DNA from: Verrucomicrobiota bacterium
GTDB taxonomy: Bacteria; Verrucomicrobiota; Verrucomicrobiia; Opitutales; Opitutaceae
Length of the DNA stretch: 10,524 bases
Assembly (NCBI GenBank): GCA_030832235.1
Contig: JAURJO010000411.1
Span: forward strand, 1-10,524
Reading direction: 5' to 3'
The notes below the pieces were generated by a model, which searched no databases, was not told the origin of the DNA, and worked only from the letters and a program-made list of their open reading frames with translations. Within the stretch, counting starts at the first letter, position 1, and each line of letters opens with the position of its first letter. A program made the translations under genes and the position numbers. Positions 1 to 5,714 of this stretch are shown piece by piece.

Positions 1-13
1 ACCAAGTTTCGAC

Positions 14-1072
14 ATGAACTCCCCCCCGCGTTTTCCTGGTGCCCGCCTGTTCGCCGCGCTCGTTCTTGCCTGCGGCGTCTTTTCGCCGGTTTCCGCGGCC
101 GCTATTCCCTCCGCGAGAGTCCTCGAAGTGCGACGCATCTGGGACGCCGGCAAACACAACGCGTTCACGGATCTGGTCCAGTGGCGCGGCCGCTGGTGGT
201 GCACCTTCCGGGAGGCCGAGGCTCACGTCGGAGGGGACGGCGCGATCCAGGTGCTCGAGTCCGCCGACGGCGCGAAGTGGGAATCCGCCGCGCGGATCAC
301 GGAGAAAGACATCGACCTGCGCGACCCCAAGTTCTCCGTCACACCGGATGGTCGGCTAATGATCTTGTGCGGGGGATCGGTCTACCTCGGGACGAAGGTG
401 CTGCAGGGCCGGCAGCCGCGGGTTCTGTTTTCCGCCGACGGTCGCACCTGGACGCCGCCCGCGCGGGTGCTGGAGGAAGGAGACTGGCTCTGGCGCGTGA
501 CCTGGCACGAGGGCGTCGCCTACGGCGCGTCCTATCGTCAGAGCGCCCCGCGCCCCGACGGCACGCGGGAGGAGAGCTGGCAGCTGAACCTCCATTCAAG
601 CCGCGACGGGTTGCGCTGGGAGCGGGTGACGACACTCGCGGTGGATGGGCGCCCGAACGAAACCACGCTGCGCTTCGAACCCGACGGTCGCATGGTCGCG
701 ATGGTGCGCCGCGAGGCTGGCGACACCCTCGGTTGGTTTGGCGTCTCCGCTCTCCCCTTCAAGGAGTGGAAGTGGACCGCGACCGGCCATCGTTTCGGTG
801 GCCCGAACTTTGTCCGCGCCCCGGACGGCGGTTGGATCGTGTGCACGCGGGACCACACGAAACCCTCGCCAGTTAACGGCAAAGGTGTGAGCACGCTCGT
901 GGCGCGGCTTGGCGCCGACGGAAAACTGCAGCCGCTCGCGACGCTGCCGAGCGGCGGCGACACGAGTTACGCCGGCCTGGCGTGGCATCCCGACGGACAA
1001 TTGTGGGTGAGCTATTACTCAAGCCACGAGGGCAAGTCCGCGATCTACCTCGCGAAGCTGGTGATGGAGTGA
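14..1072 (+). CDS. Exported sialidase-like (BNR/Asp-box) protein
   Basis: This 352-residue protein is probably a secreted or periplasmic glycan-binding or hydrolysing enzyme of the sialidase superfamily. Residues 1-30 look like a signal peptide: basic R6/R11, a hydrophobic core at 12-24, and a signal-peptidase I site near VSAAA (26-30). C20 in VLAC could instead be read as a poor lipobox. Three Asp-box-like S-x-D-G-x-x-W motifs lie at 83-89, 140-146 and 196-202, spaced as in a beta-propeller. Other blocks I associate with this environmental family are WWCTFREA (61-68), GRPNETTLRF (212-221) and YYSSHEGK (334-341). The classical FRIP start of true sialidases is absent (FREA stands in its place), so sialic acid is not an assured substrate. 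The gene is convergent with the minus-strand block and only 13 bases of upstream sequence are visible, so its promoter and any upstream operon partners cannot be judged. Confidence 0.9.
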   Translation: MNSPPRFPGARLFAALVLACGVFSPVSAAAIPSARVLEVRRIWDAGKHNAFTDLVQWRGRWWCTFREAEAHVGGDGAIQVLESADGAKWESAARITEKDIDLRDPKFSVTPDGRLMILCGGSVYLGTKVLQGRQPRVLFSADGRTWTPPARVLEEGDWLWRVTWHEGVAYGASYRQSAPRPDGTREESWQLNLHSSRDGLRWERVTTLAVDGRPNETTLRFEPDGRMVAMVRREAGDTLGWFGVSALPFKEWKWTATGHRFGGPNFVRAPDGGWIVCTRDHTKPSPVNGKGVSTLVARLGADGKLQPLATLPSGGDTSYAGLAWHPDGQLWVSYYSSHEGKSAIYLAKLVME

Positions 1073-1098
1073 GGCGTGGGTATTACTAGGCCGCGGAG

Positions 1099-1122
1099 GG
1101 TCGGGGCAAATCTGTCCCGGTC
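1099..1122. terminator. Weak hairpin between convergent genes
   Basis: The 61-bp gap between the two convergent stop codons (1073-1133) holds one imperfect hairpin. The arms 1099-1106 and 1115-1122 pair over 8 bp on the plus strand with three G-U wobbles, around an 8-nt loop (caaatctg). There is no T-run after it on either strand, and the wobbles become A-C mismatches on the minus strand. It is the only candidate for stopping transcription of the forward gene here. Rho-dependent termination is equally possible. Confidence 0.2.
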
Positions 1123-1133
1123 GAAACGTTCAC

Positions 1134-1418
1134 TCAGCCCTGTCCGAACAGCTGCGCGATGCGCGCGGCGAGCAGGTCGTAAACCAGCCGGCGCTGCTCG
1201 ACGTAAAAGACCTCGATGCGGCCCTCGTGTTGGCGGTAGACAAACCGGAGGGATCCGACGCGCAGTCGGTGGTAGCCCGCGTATTCGCCTTCCAGCTGCT
1301 TCGTATCGCCCGCGGGTAGTGCCAGCAGCGCGGCCTTGCATCGTTGGCGCGGGTCGGGAGCCAGTGCGTGGAGGTAATCCCAAACCGGCTCCGCTATAAC
1401 TATCTGGGGCTTTCTCAA
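1134..1418 (-). CDS. RelE/ParE-family toxin of a type II TA module
   Basis: This 94-residue protein has the size and sequence pattern of RelE/ParE toxins, which as RelE-type members cut mRNA on the ribosome and as ParE-type members attack gyrase. The diagnostic part is the C-terminal half: LEGEYAGYHRLRVG (42-55), then LRFVYR (57-62), and after a short turn IEVFYVEQRRLVY (68-80). The basic residues R51, R53, R58, R62, R76 and R77 with Y80 resemble the catalytic or RNA-contacting set of RelE enzymes. The start is a TTG at 1416-1418 that shares four bases (TTGA) with the stop codon of the upstream antitoxin, so the pair is translationally coupled. No better start is visible and the protein is full length for the family. 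The gene ends the minus-strand block, 61 bp from the convergent sialidase-like gene. Whether it is RelE-like or ParE-like in target cannot be decided by eye. Confidence 0.87.
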   Translation of the reverse strand: MRKPQIVIAEPVWDYLHALAPDPRQRCKAALLALPAGDTKQLEGEYAGYHRLRVGSLRFVYRQHEGRIEVFYVEQRRLVYDLLAARIAQLFGQG

Positions 1419-1657
1419 AGGTCCGCCGCTGGTCGGAACTTCAGCCGACCGGATTTGAGATTTCCGATAGCCGCGGCGAAGTCGGGGGTGCCCGCCAACT
1501 CCAAGGTCTCCAACAACGCTCCCAGCCTCTCGTCGGAAATGAGGTGCACCACTGGGCGCTCATGGCGGGTTACCGTGACCAAGGTCCCGGACTCGGCGCC
1601 GCGGACAGCGGCGGCGGTGGAGCGCTGGAGCTCACGGATGGTGTACGTATTTTTCAC
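1415..1657 (-). CDS. Phd/YefM-family antitoxin
   Basis: This 80-residue protein fits the Phd/YefM antitoxin family, which neutralises the cognate RelE-type toxin and represses its own operon through an N-terminal DNA-binding fold. The N-terminus TYTIRELQRSTAAAVRGAE (4-22) followed by VTVTRHERPVVHLIS (27-41) is the usual family pattern: an induced helix, then a beta strand with the R-x-x-P-V-x-x-L turn. The C-terminal part (about 45-80) is predicted to be the toxin-wrapping tail. The start is GTG at 1655-1657, since the reading frame contains no internal ATG, and there is no Shine-Dalgarno-like sequence ahead of it. The antitoxin precedes and overlaps the toxin by four bases, the normal order for this class. 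An inverted repeat covering its start codon may serve autoregulation. Confidence 0.87.
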   Translation of the reverse strand: MKNTYTIRELQRSTAAAVRGAESGTLVTVTRHERPVVHLISDERLGALLETLELAGTPDFAAAIGNLKSGRLKFRPAADL

Positions 1658-1665
1658 GGGAAAAA
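1650..1665. promoter_or_regulatory. Palindrome over the antitoxin start codon
   Basis: The 16 bases 1650-1665 form a perfect inverted repeat, tttttc-acgg-gaaaaa, with the antitoxin GTG start (1655-1657) inside it. Phd-type antitoxins repress their own operon by binding palindromes close to the start, so an operator role is possible. A weak RNA hairpin affecting translation is an alternative. This is a positional argument only. Confidence 0.3.
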
Positions 1666-1711
1666 GCTGACGCAGGAAGAAGAGCCGTCAAGACGATGCC
1701 CATTCGTTCCT

Positions 1712-1744
1712 GGGCCGGTGCTGAATTCCGAAAATGCCCGGCCC
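1712..1744 (-). terminator. Possible hairpin downstream of the AraC gene
   Basis: The 90-bp gap between the AraC stop and the antitoxin start holds a perfect 7-bp GC-rich inverted repeat (1712-1718 with 1738-1744, gggccgg/ccggccc) around a 19-nt loop. It begins a few bases after the AraC stop codon on the minus strand. The loop is long and no T-run follows, so it is a weak intrinsic terminator at best. It may separate the catabolic block from the toxin-antitoxin pair. A TTGACG (1686-1691, minus) could be a -35 element for the TA genes, but I find no matching -10. Confidence 0.25.
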
Positions 1745-1747
1745 CGT

Positions 1748-2692
1748 TCACGCCCCCGCCTTCGGCGGCTGGCTGGCATGTTCCGACGGACGAGGCAGGG
1801 ACGCGAAGGTGCCGTGGCGCTGGCGGAAATCGCGGGGCGACGTGCCGATGTGGCGATGGAAGAGCTTCGAGAAGTGGTACGCGTCGGGCAGGCCCACGCG
1901 CCGGCCGATTTCCGCGACCGTGAGGGTCGTGGTGAGCAGCAGTTCCCGGGCCTCCCGCAGCTGGCGTTCCACGACGTAGCGCTTCGCGGACATCCCGAGA
2001 TGCCGGCGGAACAGCTTCAGCACGTGCGAGCGGCTCCGGCCCACCATCGCGGCCATCTCGGAGATGCGCGGCCCGAGTTGGAAGCCGCGGTCGACATGCG
2101 TCACGAGCCGCTGCAGATCCTCGGGGAACGGCTCGACGGTTTGCGCGGGATCCCCCGACTTGCGGAGAACCTCCCGCACCAGCAGCAGGCCGAGCGCGCG
2201 CGCTTCCGACTCCTCGCGGCGGGAGTCCATGTACCAGCGAGTGGTGTAGTCGATGAGGCGGGCCAGCGGCTCCTCCGTAGCGAGGCGCAGACGAACCACA
2301 CCCCGCAGCCCGGGCCACGACACGTCGTGGCGGTCCGCGGAGTCAAACTCCGGCTCGGTGGGTTCATGGGGGACGTTTGCCACCCAGCGGGTGCCGGGCC
2401 GGTACCACGGTATGAGATGCACGTGGGCCGTGAACATCGGGGTGTCTGGTGACGGGCGGTAGGTGATGCGCCGGCCCCACGGCAGCACAAACAGGTCGTT
2501 GGGTCCGAGAGTGAACGCATCCCCGTCGACTTCGAAACGCCCGCTGCCGCTCTTGCACCAGAAGAGCCCGCGGCTCTGCACGCAGCCGTTGGAGAAAGTC
2601 TGGTGCGGCGCGAACTGGAAGAGTCCGGAGCGGCATACCGCCGGGGCCTCCGTGGCGGGCGGTACGTCGGGATCTGGCGGGCGCCTTTTCAC
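1748..2692 (-). CDS. AraC-family transcriptional regulator
   Basis: This 314-residue protein is an AraC/XylS regulator, presumably sensing a sugar or its derivative and activating the surrounding transport and sulfatase genes. Residues about 20-170 form a cupin-like ligand-binding region; the tell-tale strand pair GSGRFEVDGDAF-TLGPNDLFVLPWG (49-73) is typical of the AraC binding domain. The C-terminus carries the two helix-turn-helix units: the first around 208-245 (ISEMAAMVGRSRSHVLKLFRR) and the second around 255-292 (VAEIGRRVGLPDAYHFSKLFH), with the usual GTSPRDFR ending. A basic, proline-rich tail follows. The start is GTG at 2690-2692; an in-frame TGA four codons upstream rules out a longer version, and a weak GAAG lies about 10 bases before it. 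The gene is 45 bp behind the symporter gene, so it may be the last gene of the same transcript or have its own promoter in that gap. Confidence 0.93.
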   Translation of the reverse strand: MKRRPPDPDVPPATEAPAVCRSGLFQFAPHQTFSNGCVQSRGLFWCKSGSGRFEVDGDAFTLGPNDLFVLPWGRRITYRPSPDTPMFTAHVHLIPWYRPGTRWVANVPHEPTEPEFDSADRHDVSWPGLRGVVRLRLATEEPLARLIDYTTRWYMDSRREESEARALGLLLVREVLRKSGDPAQTVEPFPEDLQRLVTHVDRGFQLGPRISEMAAMVGRSRSHVLKLFRRHLGMSAKRYVVERQLREARELLLTTTLTVAEIGRRVGLPDAYHFSKLFHRHIGTSPRDFRQRHGTFASLPRPSEHASQPPKAGA

Positions 2693-2704
2693 GGGATCAC
2701 TTCA

Positions 2705-2732
2705 ATTAAACTTCGTGGGTGCCTTGGGCAAA
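2705..2732 (-). promoter_or_regulatory. Candidate promoter of the AraC gene
   Basis: The 45-bp gap upstream of the AraC gene contains TTTGCC (2727-2732) and, 16 bases on, TTTAAT (2705-2710), a plausible -35/-10 pair on the minus strand in otherwise very GC-rich DNA. The -10 lies about 12 bases before the GTG start, so the transcript would have a very short leader. A pair of GAAGT repeats (2699-2703 and 2710-2714 as acttc on the plus strand) overlaps the -10 with 11-bp spacing. Confidence 0.27.
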
Positions 2733-2737
2733 CCGGC

Positions 2738-4147
2738 TCACGCTGCGCCGTTGGCCGCGAACCGGGTCTGCGCGGCGGCCACGGCGCCCGGGGTCACGGT
2801 GTAGCGGTGGATGAACCACGCCGCGACACCGGCGAGGATCACGGTGCCCCCCGCGAACGTGATCCGCATCGCGAGGAAGGTACCCGGAGCCTGCGCGGCC
2901 TGCCGCGCCGTGTCCCAGCCCGCCAGGTGCAGCACGACATTGGCGAGTAGGATGGATCCGGTGAGGGCGGCCTTCAGCGACCAAGCCAGCATCGCGTTGA
3001 AAAGGCCCTCGCGACGCACGCCGCTGTCCGCGGCCTCGAGGTCGCAGATGTCGGCGGTCATGGACGGGGTCAGCACCATCACCGCGACCAGTCCGGGCCC
3101 CATGAGCGCCGACGGCAGGAGGAGCCACCAGCCGGCGCCGGGCACGTAGCAGAACCATTTGGCCGCGCCGCCGAGCGCGATCGTGACCGTGCAACAGAGG
3201 AAGGCCTGCTTCTTCCCGATTCGCCGCGCAAGACGCACGATCAGCGGGACCGCGAGCAACCCGCACGCCTGGAACGCGGTGCCGTACCAGCCTTTCATCG
3301 CGGCGCCCGCCCCCATCTCGCCACCATGGACGTAGAAGACGTTCAGGTAGAACCCCGTCGTGTCGATCACGAGGAAGCTCATGTAGATGAAGACCTGCGC
3401 GAGCACGAGCCGGCGGAAGTCCGGTTGGCGCATCGCGATCGCCCAGCTCTCTCGCCAGGAGAGGCGTGGTCGGGCAACCGCGGGTGCCGCGGTCGGGCGT
3501 TCGCGCACACGCCAGACGGTGAGGGCGCCGAGGGCGGCGATGGCGAGCCCGAGGAACGGCGCGCACCAGCGCCCGCCTGCGATGAGGTTACCGGCCCCGG
3601 CGTCGCGCACCCACTTCAACAGCCATTGGTTCACAATACCCGAGGCCTTGTGGAACATCGACTTCGCACCCATCAGCCGCGTGCGCTCGTGGTAATCCTC
3701 CGCCAGCTCCAAGCCCAGCGCGCCGTACGGTACGATGAGGAAGCTGTAGGCGACGGACATCGCGGCGCAGCCGGCGAGCAGCCACCAGAAGTAGAACGTC
3801 GTGGAGCGGCCCTCGGGGAAAAACCAGAGCCCCGTCGCGACCACGGCGCAGGCGAGAGCTCCGGCGAGGATGAAGGGCCGGCGCCGGCCCCAGCGCGAGC
3901 GGACGCAATCGCTCCAATTACCCACCAGCGGATCCAGGAACACGTCGATCAGCCTCGGCAGCGAAAGCGCGAGGCCGACCAGCAGCAGGGGCACGCCAAG
4001 GGTCAGGTTGAACACCGCGTTCGCCAGCTGGTTGATCGAATTGATGGCCAGGTTCTCCGCGAACGCCGACGCGCCGTAGGCGGCGCGCGTGCCCGCGCCG
4101 ACCGCAGGTGCGGACGCGGGCGCGGAGGACGTGGCCGGCGGGTTCAT
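2738..4147 (-). CDS. GPH-family (MelB-like) cation:sugar symporter
   Basis: This 469-residue inner-membrane protein belongs to the glycoside-pentoside-hexuronide:cation symporters within the MFS superfamily and should import a small saccharide with Na+ or H+. The MelB-type signature is clear at 68-94: D68 and D72, four apart in LIDVFLDPLVG, match the cation-binding aspartates of MelB, and the loop SDCVRSRWGRRRPFIL follows. Further family blocks are VPYGALGLELAEDYHERTRLMGAK (139-162) and, in the C-terminal half, the D366-to-G381 segment ending SGVRREG. About twelve hydrophobic segments are seen and the protein has normal length. The N-terminal 20 residues are Ala/Pro/Ser-rich and cytoplasmic. 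Its ATG overlaps the sulfatase stop in an ATGA (4144-4147), so the two are translationally coupled. The substrate is unknown; the coupling to a sulfatase suggests a sulfated sugar or oligosaccharide. Confidence 0.92.
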   Translation of the reverse strand: MNPPATSSAPASAPAVGAGTRAAYGASAFAENLAINSINQLANAVFNLTLGVPLLLVGLALSLPRLIDVFLDPLVGNWSDCVRSRWGRRRPFILAGALACAVVATGLWFFPEGRSTTFYFWWLLAGCAAMSVAYSFLIVPYGALGLELAEDYHERTRLMGAKSMFHKASGIVNQWLLKWVRDAGAGNLIAGGRWCAPFLGLAIAALGALTVWRVRERPTAAPAVARPRLSWRESWAIAMRQPDFRRLVLAQVFIYMSFLVIDTTGFYLNVFYVHGGEMGAGAAMKGWYGTAFQACGLLAVPLIVRLARRIGKKQAFLCCTVTIALGGAAKWFCYVPGAGWWLLLPSALMGPGLVAVMVLTPSMTADICDLEAADSGVRREGLFNAMLAWSLKAALTGSILLANVVLHLAGWDTARQAAQAPGTFLAMRITFAGGTVILAGVAAWFIHRYTVTPGAVAAAQTRFAANGAA

Positions 4148-5619
4148 GCTTTGACCGCGGGTTGGCCGAAATCGGTGACGCCACGCGCGAACTGCTTGAT
4201 GCGCTGGCGGGGGAACGGCTCGAACGGCAGCGCGCGCAACGACGGCCCGTCGAGCGCGGCGCGCGTGAATTCACGGTTCGCCAAGGTGGCCTCCGCTTCC
4301 GCGCGCAGCGTTGTGGCGATCGCGGCTTCGGCGCGGATGAGGTTGCGCGTCTCGCCCGGATCCGCCTGCAGATCGAAGAGTAGCTCCCGGCCGCCGTTGG
4401 CGAGCCAGACGTACTTCCAACGGTCGCGGCGGACCATGCATTTGAACAGCCGGGTGCCCGGAGTGCCATACATGCCGACCAGCGTGTCGCGCGGGGCGGT
4501 CTCGCCGCGGAGGGATGCGAGCAGGTTGTGACCGTCGCGTAATTCAGCCGGTCCGGTGGCGGCGGTGGCGAGGCCGAGGAGATCGGTCAAGGCGGTCAGG
4601 CCGTTGAAGCGATCTCCGGCGCGGAGGCGGGCGGGCCAGCTCACGAGCATCGGCACGCGGCAGGAAGCCTCGAAGAAACTCTCCTTCTGCCACGCCCGGT
4701 GGTCCCCCAGGTGATCGCCGTGGTCGGAGAAGAAGCAGATCAGGGTGTTGTCGGCGTCGGGTCGCTTTTCCACCGCGTCGAGGATCCGGCCGATGCAGTC
4801 GTCGACGAATTCAATGGCGCCGTAATAGCGGGCGCGCAGCTGGCGGGCCTGCCCGGCGGAGATGTCCTCGGCCCAGACGGCGTGGTTCATCCAGCCGAGG
4901 TAGTCGTCGGCGGCGTCGACCTCCGCGTCGCCGGGGACCGGGTTCGGCATGTCATCCGGGTTATGTCTCCGGTTGTAAGGGATAGGCGGCGCGAGCGGCG
5001 GATGCGGTGTCACGTACGACACGAAACCGAACCAGGGGCGCGGATCGGGTCGGCCCATCTCGTCGATCGCGCGGCCGGTTGCCCACGATTCCACGGTCAA
5101 CGCCTGCGGGACGGGGCGGGTCTGGGGTGCGTAGTACATGTCGGTGCGTTCCCCGTGGACCTGCTCGAGGTGGGAAAAGGCCGGCGCCTTTTCCCGCAGC
5201 CACTTCACATAGTCGTCGGCGAGGAACTCCGCCTCCGTGGACCACAGTTCCTCGCTGTATTCCTGCAGCTCGAAACCCAGCGGCTCCAGACGCGGCTCGG
5301 TGTGGAATTTCCCCAGTCCCCACGTGCGGTAACCGCGGGCGGCGAGGATCTCAGGCAGGTACGGCCCGCAGCGCTCCCGCACGCTGGTCGCCGGCGCCCA
5401 ATTCGTCAGCCATTGGGTCGCGGAGGGCTCGCAGCCCGACATCAGGGTGTAGCGGGTGGGCACGCACACGGGGCAGCTGGTGTACGCATTCGTGCAGGCG
5501 ATGCCCCGCGCGACGAGCCGGTCCAGGTTCGGGGTCCGCACGACCGGCGCGCCAAGCGCCGAGATCGTGTCGAACCGCTGCTGGTCCGTCATCACGAAGA
5601 GGATGTTGGGCTGGGACAT
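4144..5619 (-). CDS. Type I (formylglycine) sulfatase, probably cytoplasmic
   Basis: This 491-residue enzyme belongs to the alkaline-phosphatase-superfamily sulfatases and should remove a sulfate ester from a sugar or similar small molecule. C52 in the C-x-P-x-R motif (C52-V-P-T-R56) is the residue to be oxidised to formylglycine by a maturase encoded elsewhere. Other catalytic positions appear intact: metal ligand D12 (MTDQQ), K104 and H106 (GLGKFH), H206 (TPHPP), and D299/H300 in SDHGDHLGD, followed by K312. The second N-terminal metal aspartate is replaced by Q13, as in choline-sulfatase-like and phosphonate-monoester-hydrolase-like members. The protein begins directly at the core fold (MSQPNILFVMTDQQR) with no signal peptide, and no in-frame alternative start lies in the 95-bp gap upstream, so a cytoplasmic location is inferred. 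It overlaps the downstream symporter gene by ATGA. The exact substrate and sulfatase subfamily are not determinable by eye. Confidence 0.94.
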   Translation of the reverse strand: MSQPNILFVMTDQQRFDTISALGAPVVRTPNLDRLVARGIACTNAYTSCPVCVPTRYTLMSGCEPSATQWLTNWAPATSVRERCGPYLPEILAARGYRTWGLGKFHTEPRLEPLGFELQEYSEELWSTEAEFLADDYVKWLREKAPAFSHLEQVHGERTDMYYAPQTRPVPQALTVESWATGRAIDEMGRPDPRPWFGFVSYVTPHPPLAPPIPYNRRHNPDDMPNPVPGDAEVDAADDYLGWMNHAVWAEDISAGQARQLRARYYGAIEFVDDCIGRILDAVEKRPDADNTLICFFSDHGDHLGDHRAWQKESFFEASCRVPMLVSWPARLRAGDRFNGLTALTDLLGLATAATGPAELRDGHNLLASLRGETAPRDTLVGMYGTPGTRLFKCMVRRDRWKYVWLANGGRELLFDLQADPGETRNLIRAEAAIATTLRAEAEATLANREFTRAALDGPSLRALPFEPFPRQRIKQFARGVTDFGQPAVKA

Positions 5620-5685
5620 GGGGTGTTGCTGAAAAAGTGCGGGCCGGTGGCGGGTGGCGGCGGTTGTGATTCCGGGGCGGAGTCT

Positions 5686-5704
5686 CCGGCCGTCAAGCGG
5701 CCGG
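5686..5704 (-). other. Perfect GC hairpin between receptor and sulfatase genes
   Basis: A perfect 7-bp inverted repeat (ccggccg, 5686-5692; cggccgg, 5698-5704) with a 5-nt loop starts 11 bases after the receptor stop codon. No T-run follows, so it is not a classical terminator. A hairpin placed between cistrons like this often protects the upstream mRNA 3' end and lowers expression of what follows, which would suit a highly expressed receptor and a less expressed enzyme. This role is inferred. Confidence 0.45.
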
Positions 5705-5714
5705 CGGGCCCGGC

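Noticed and set aside
14..1072. Lipoprotein reading of the sialidase-like protein (C20 in VLAC)
   Set aside because: Leu at -2 is a poor lipobox fit, and a good signal-peptidase I site follows at residues 26-30.
3326..4531. Plus-strand open frame of 401 codons opposite the symporter and sulfatase genes
   Set aside because: It spans the junction of two well-supported opposite-strand genes and has no recognisable motifs; a compositional shadow.
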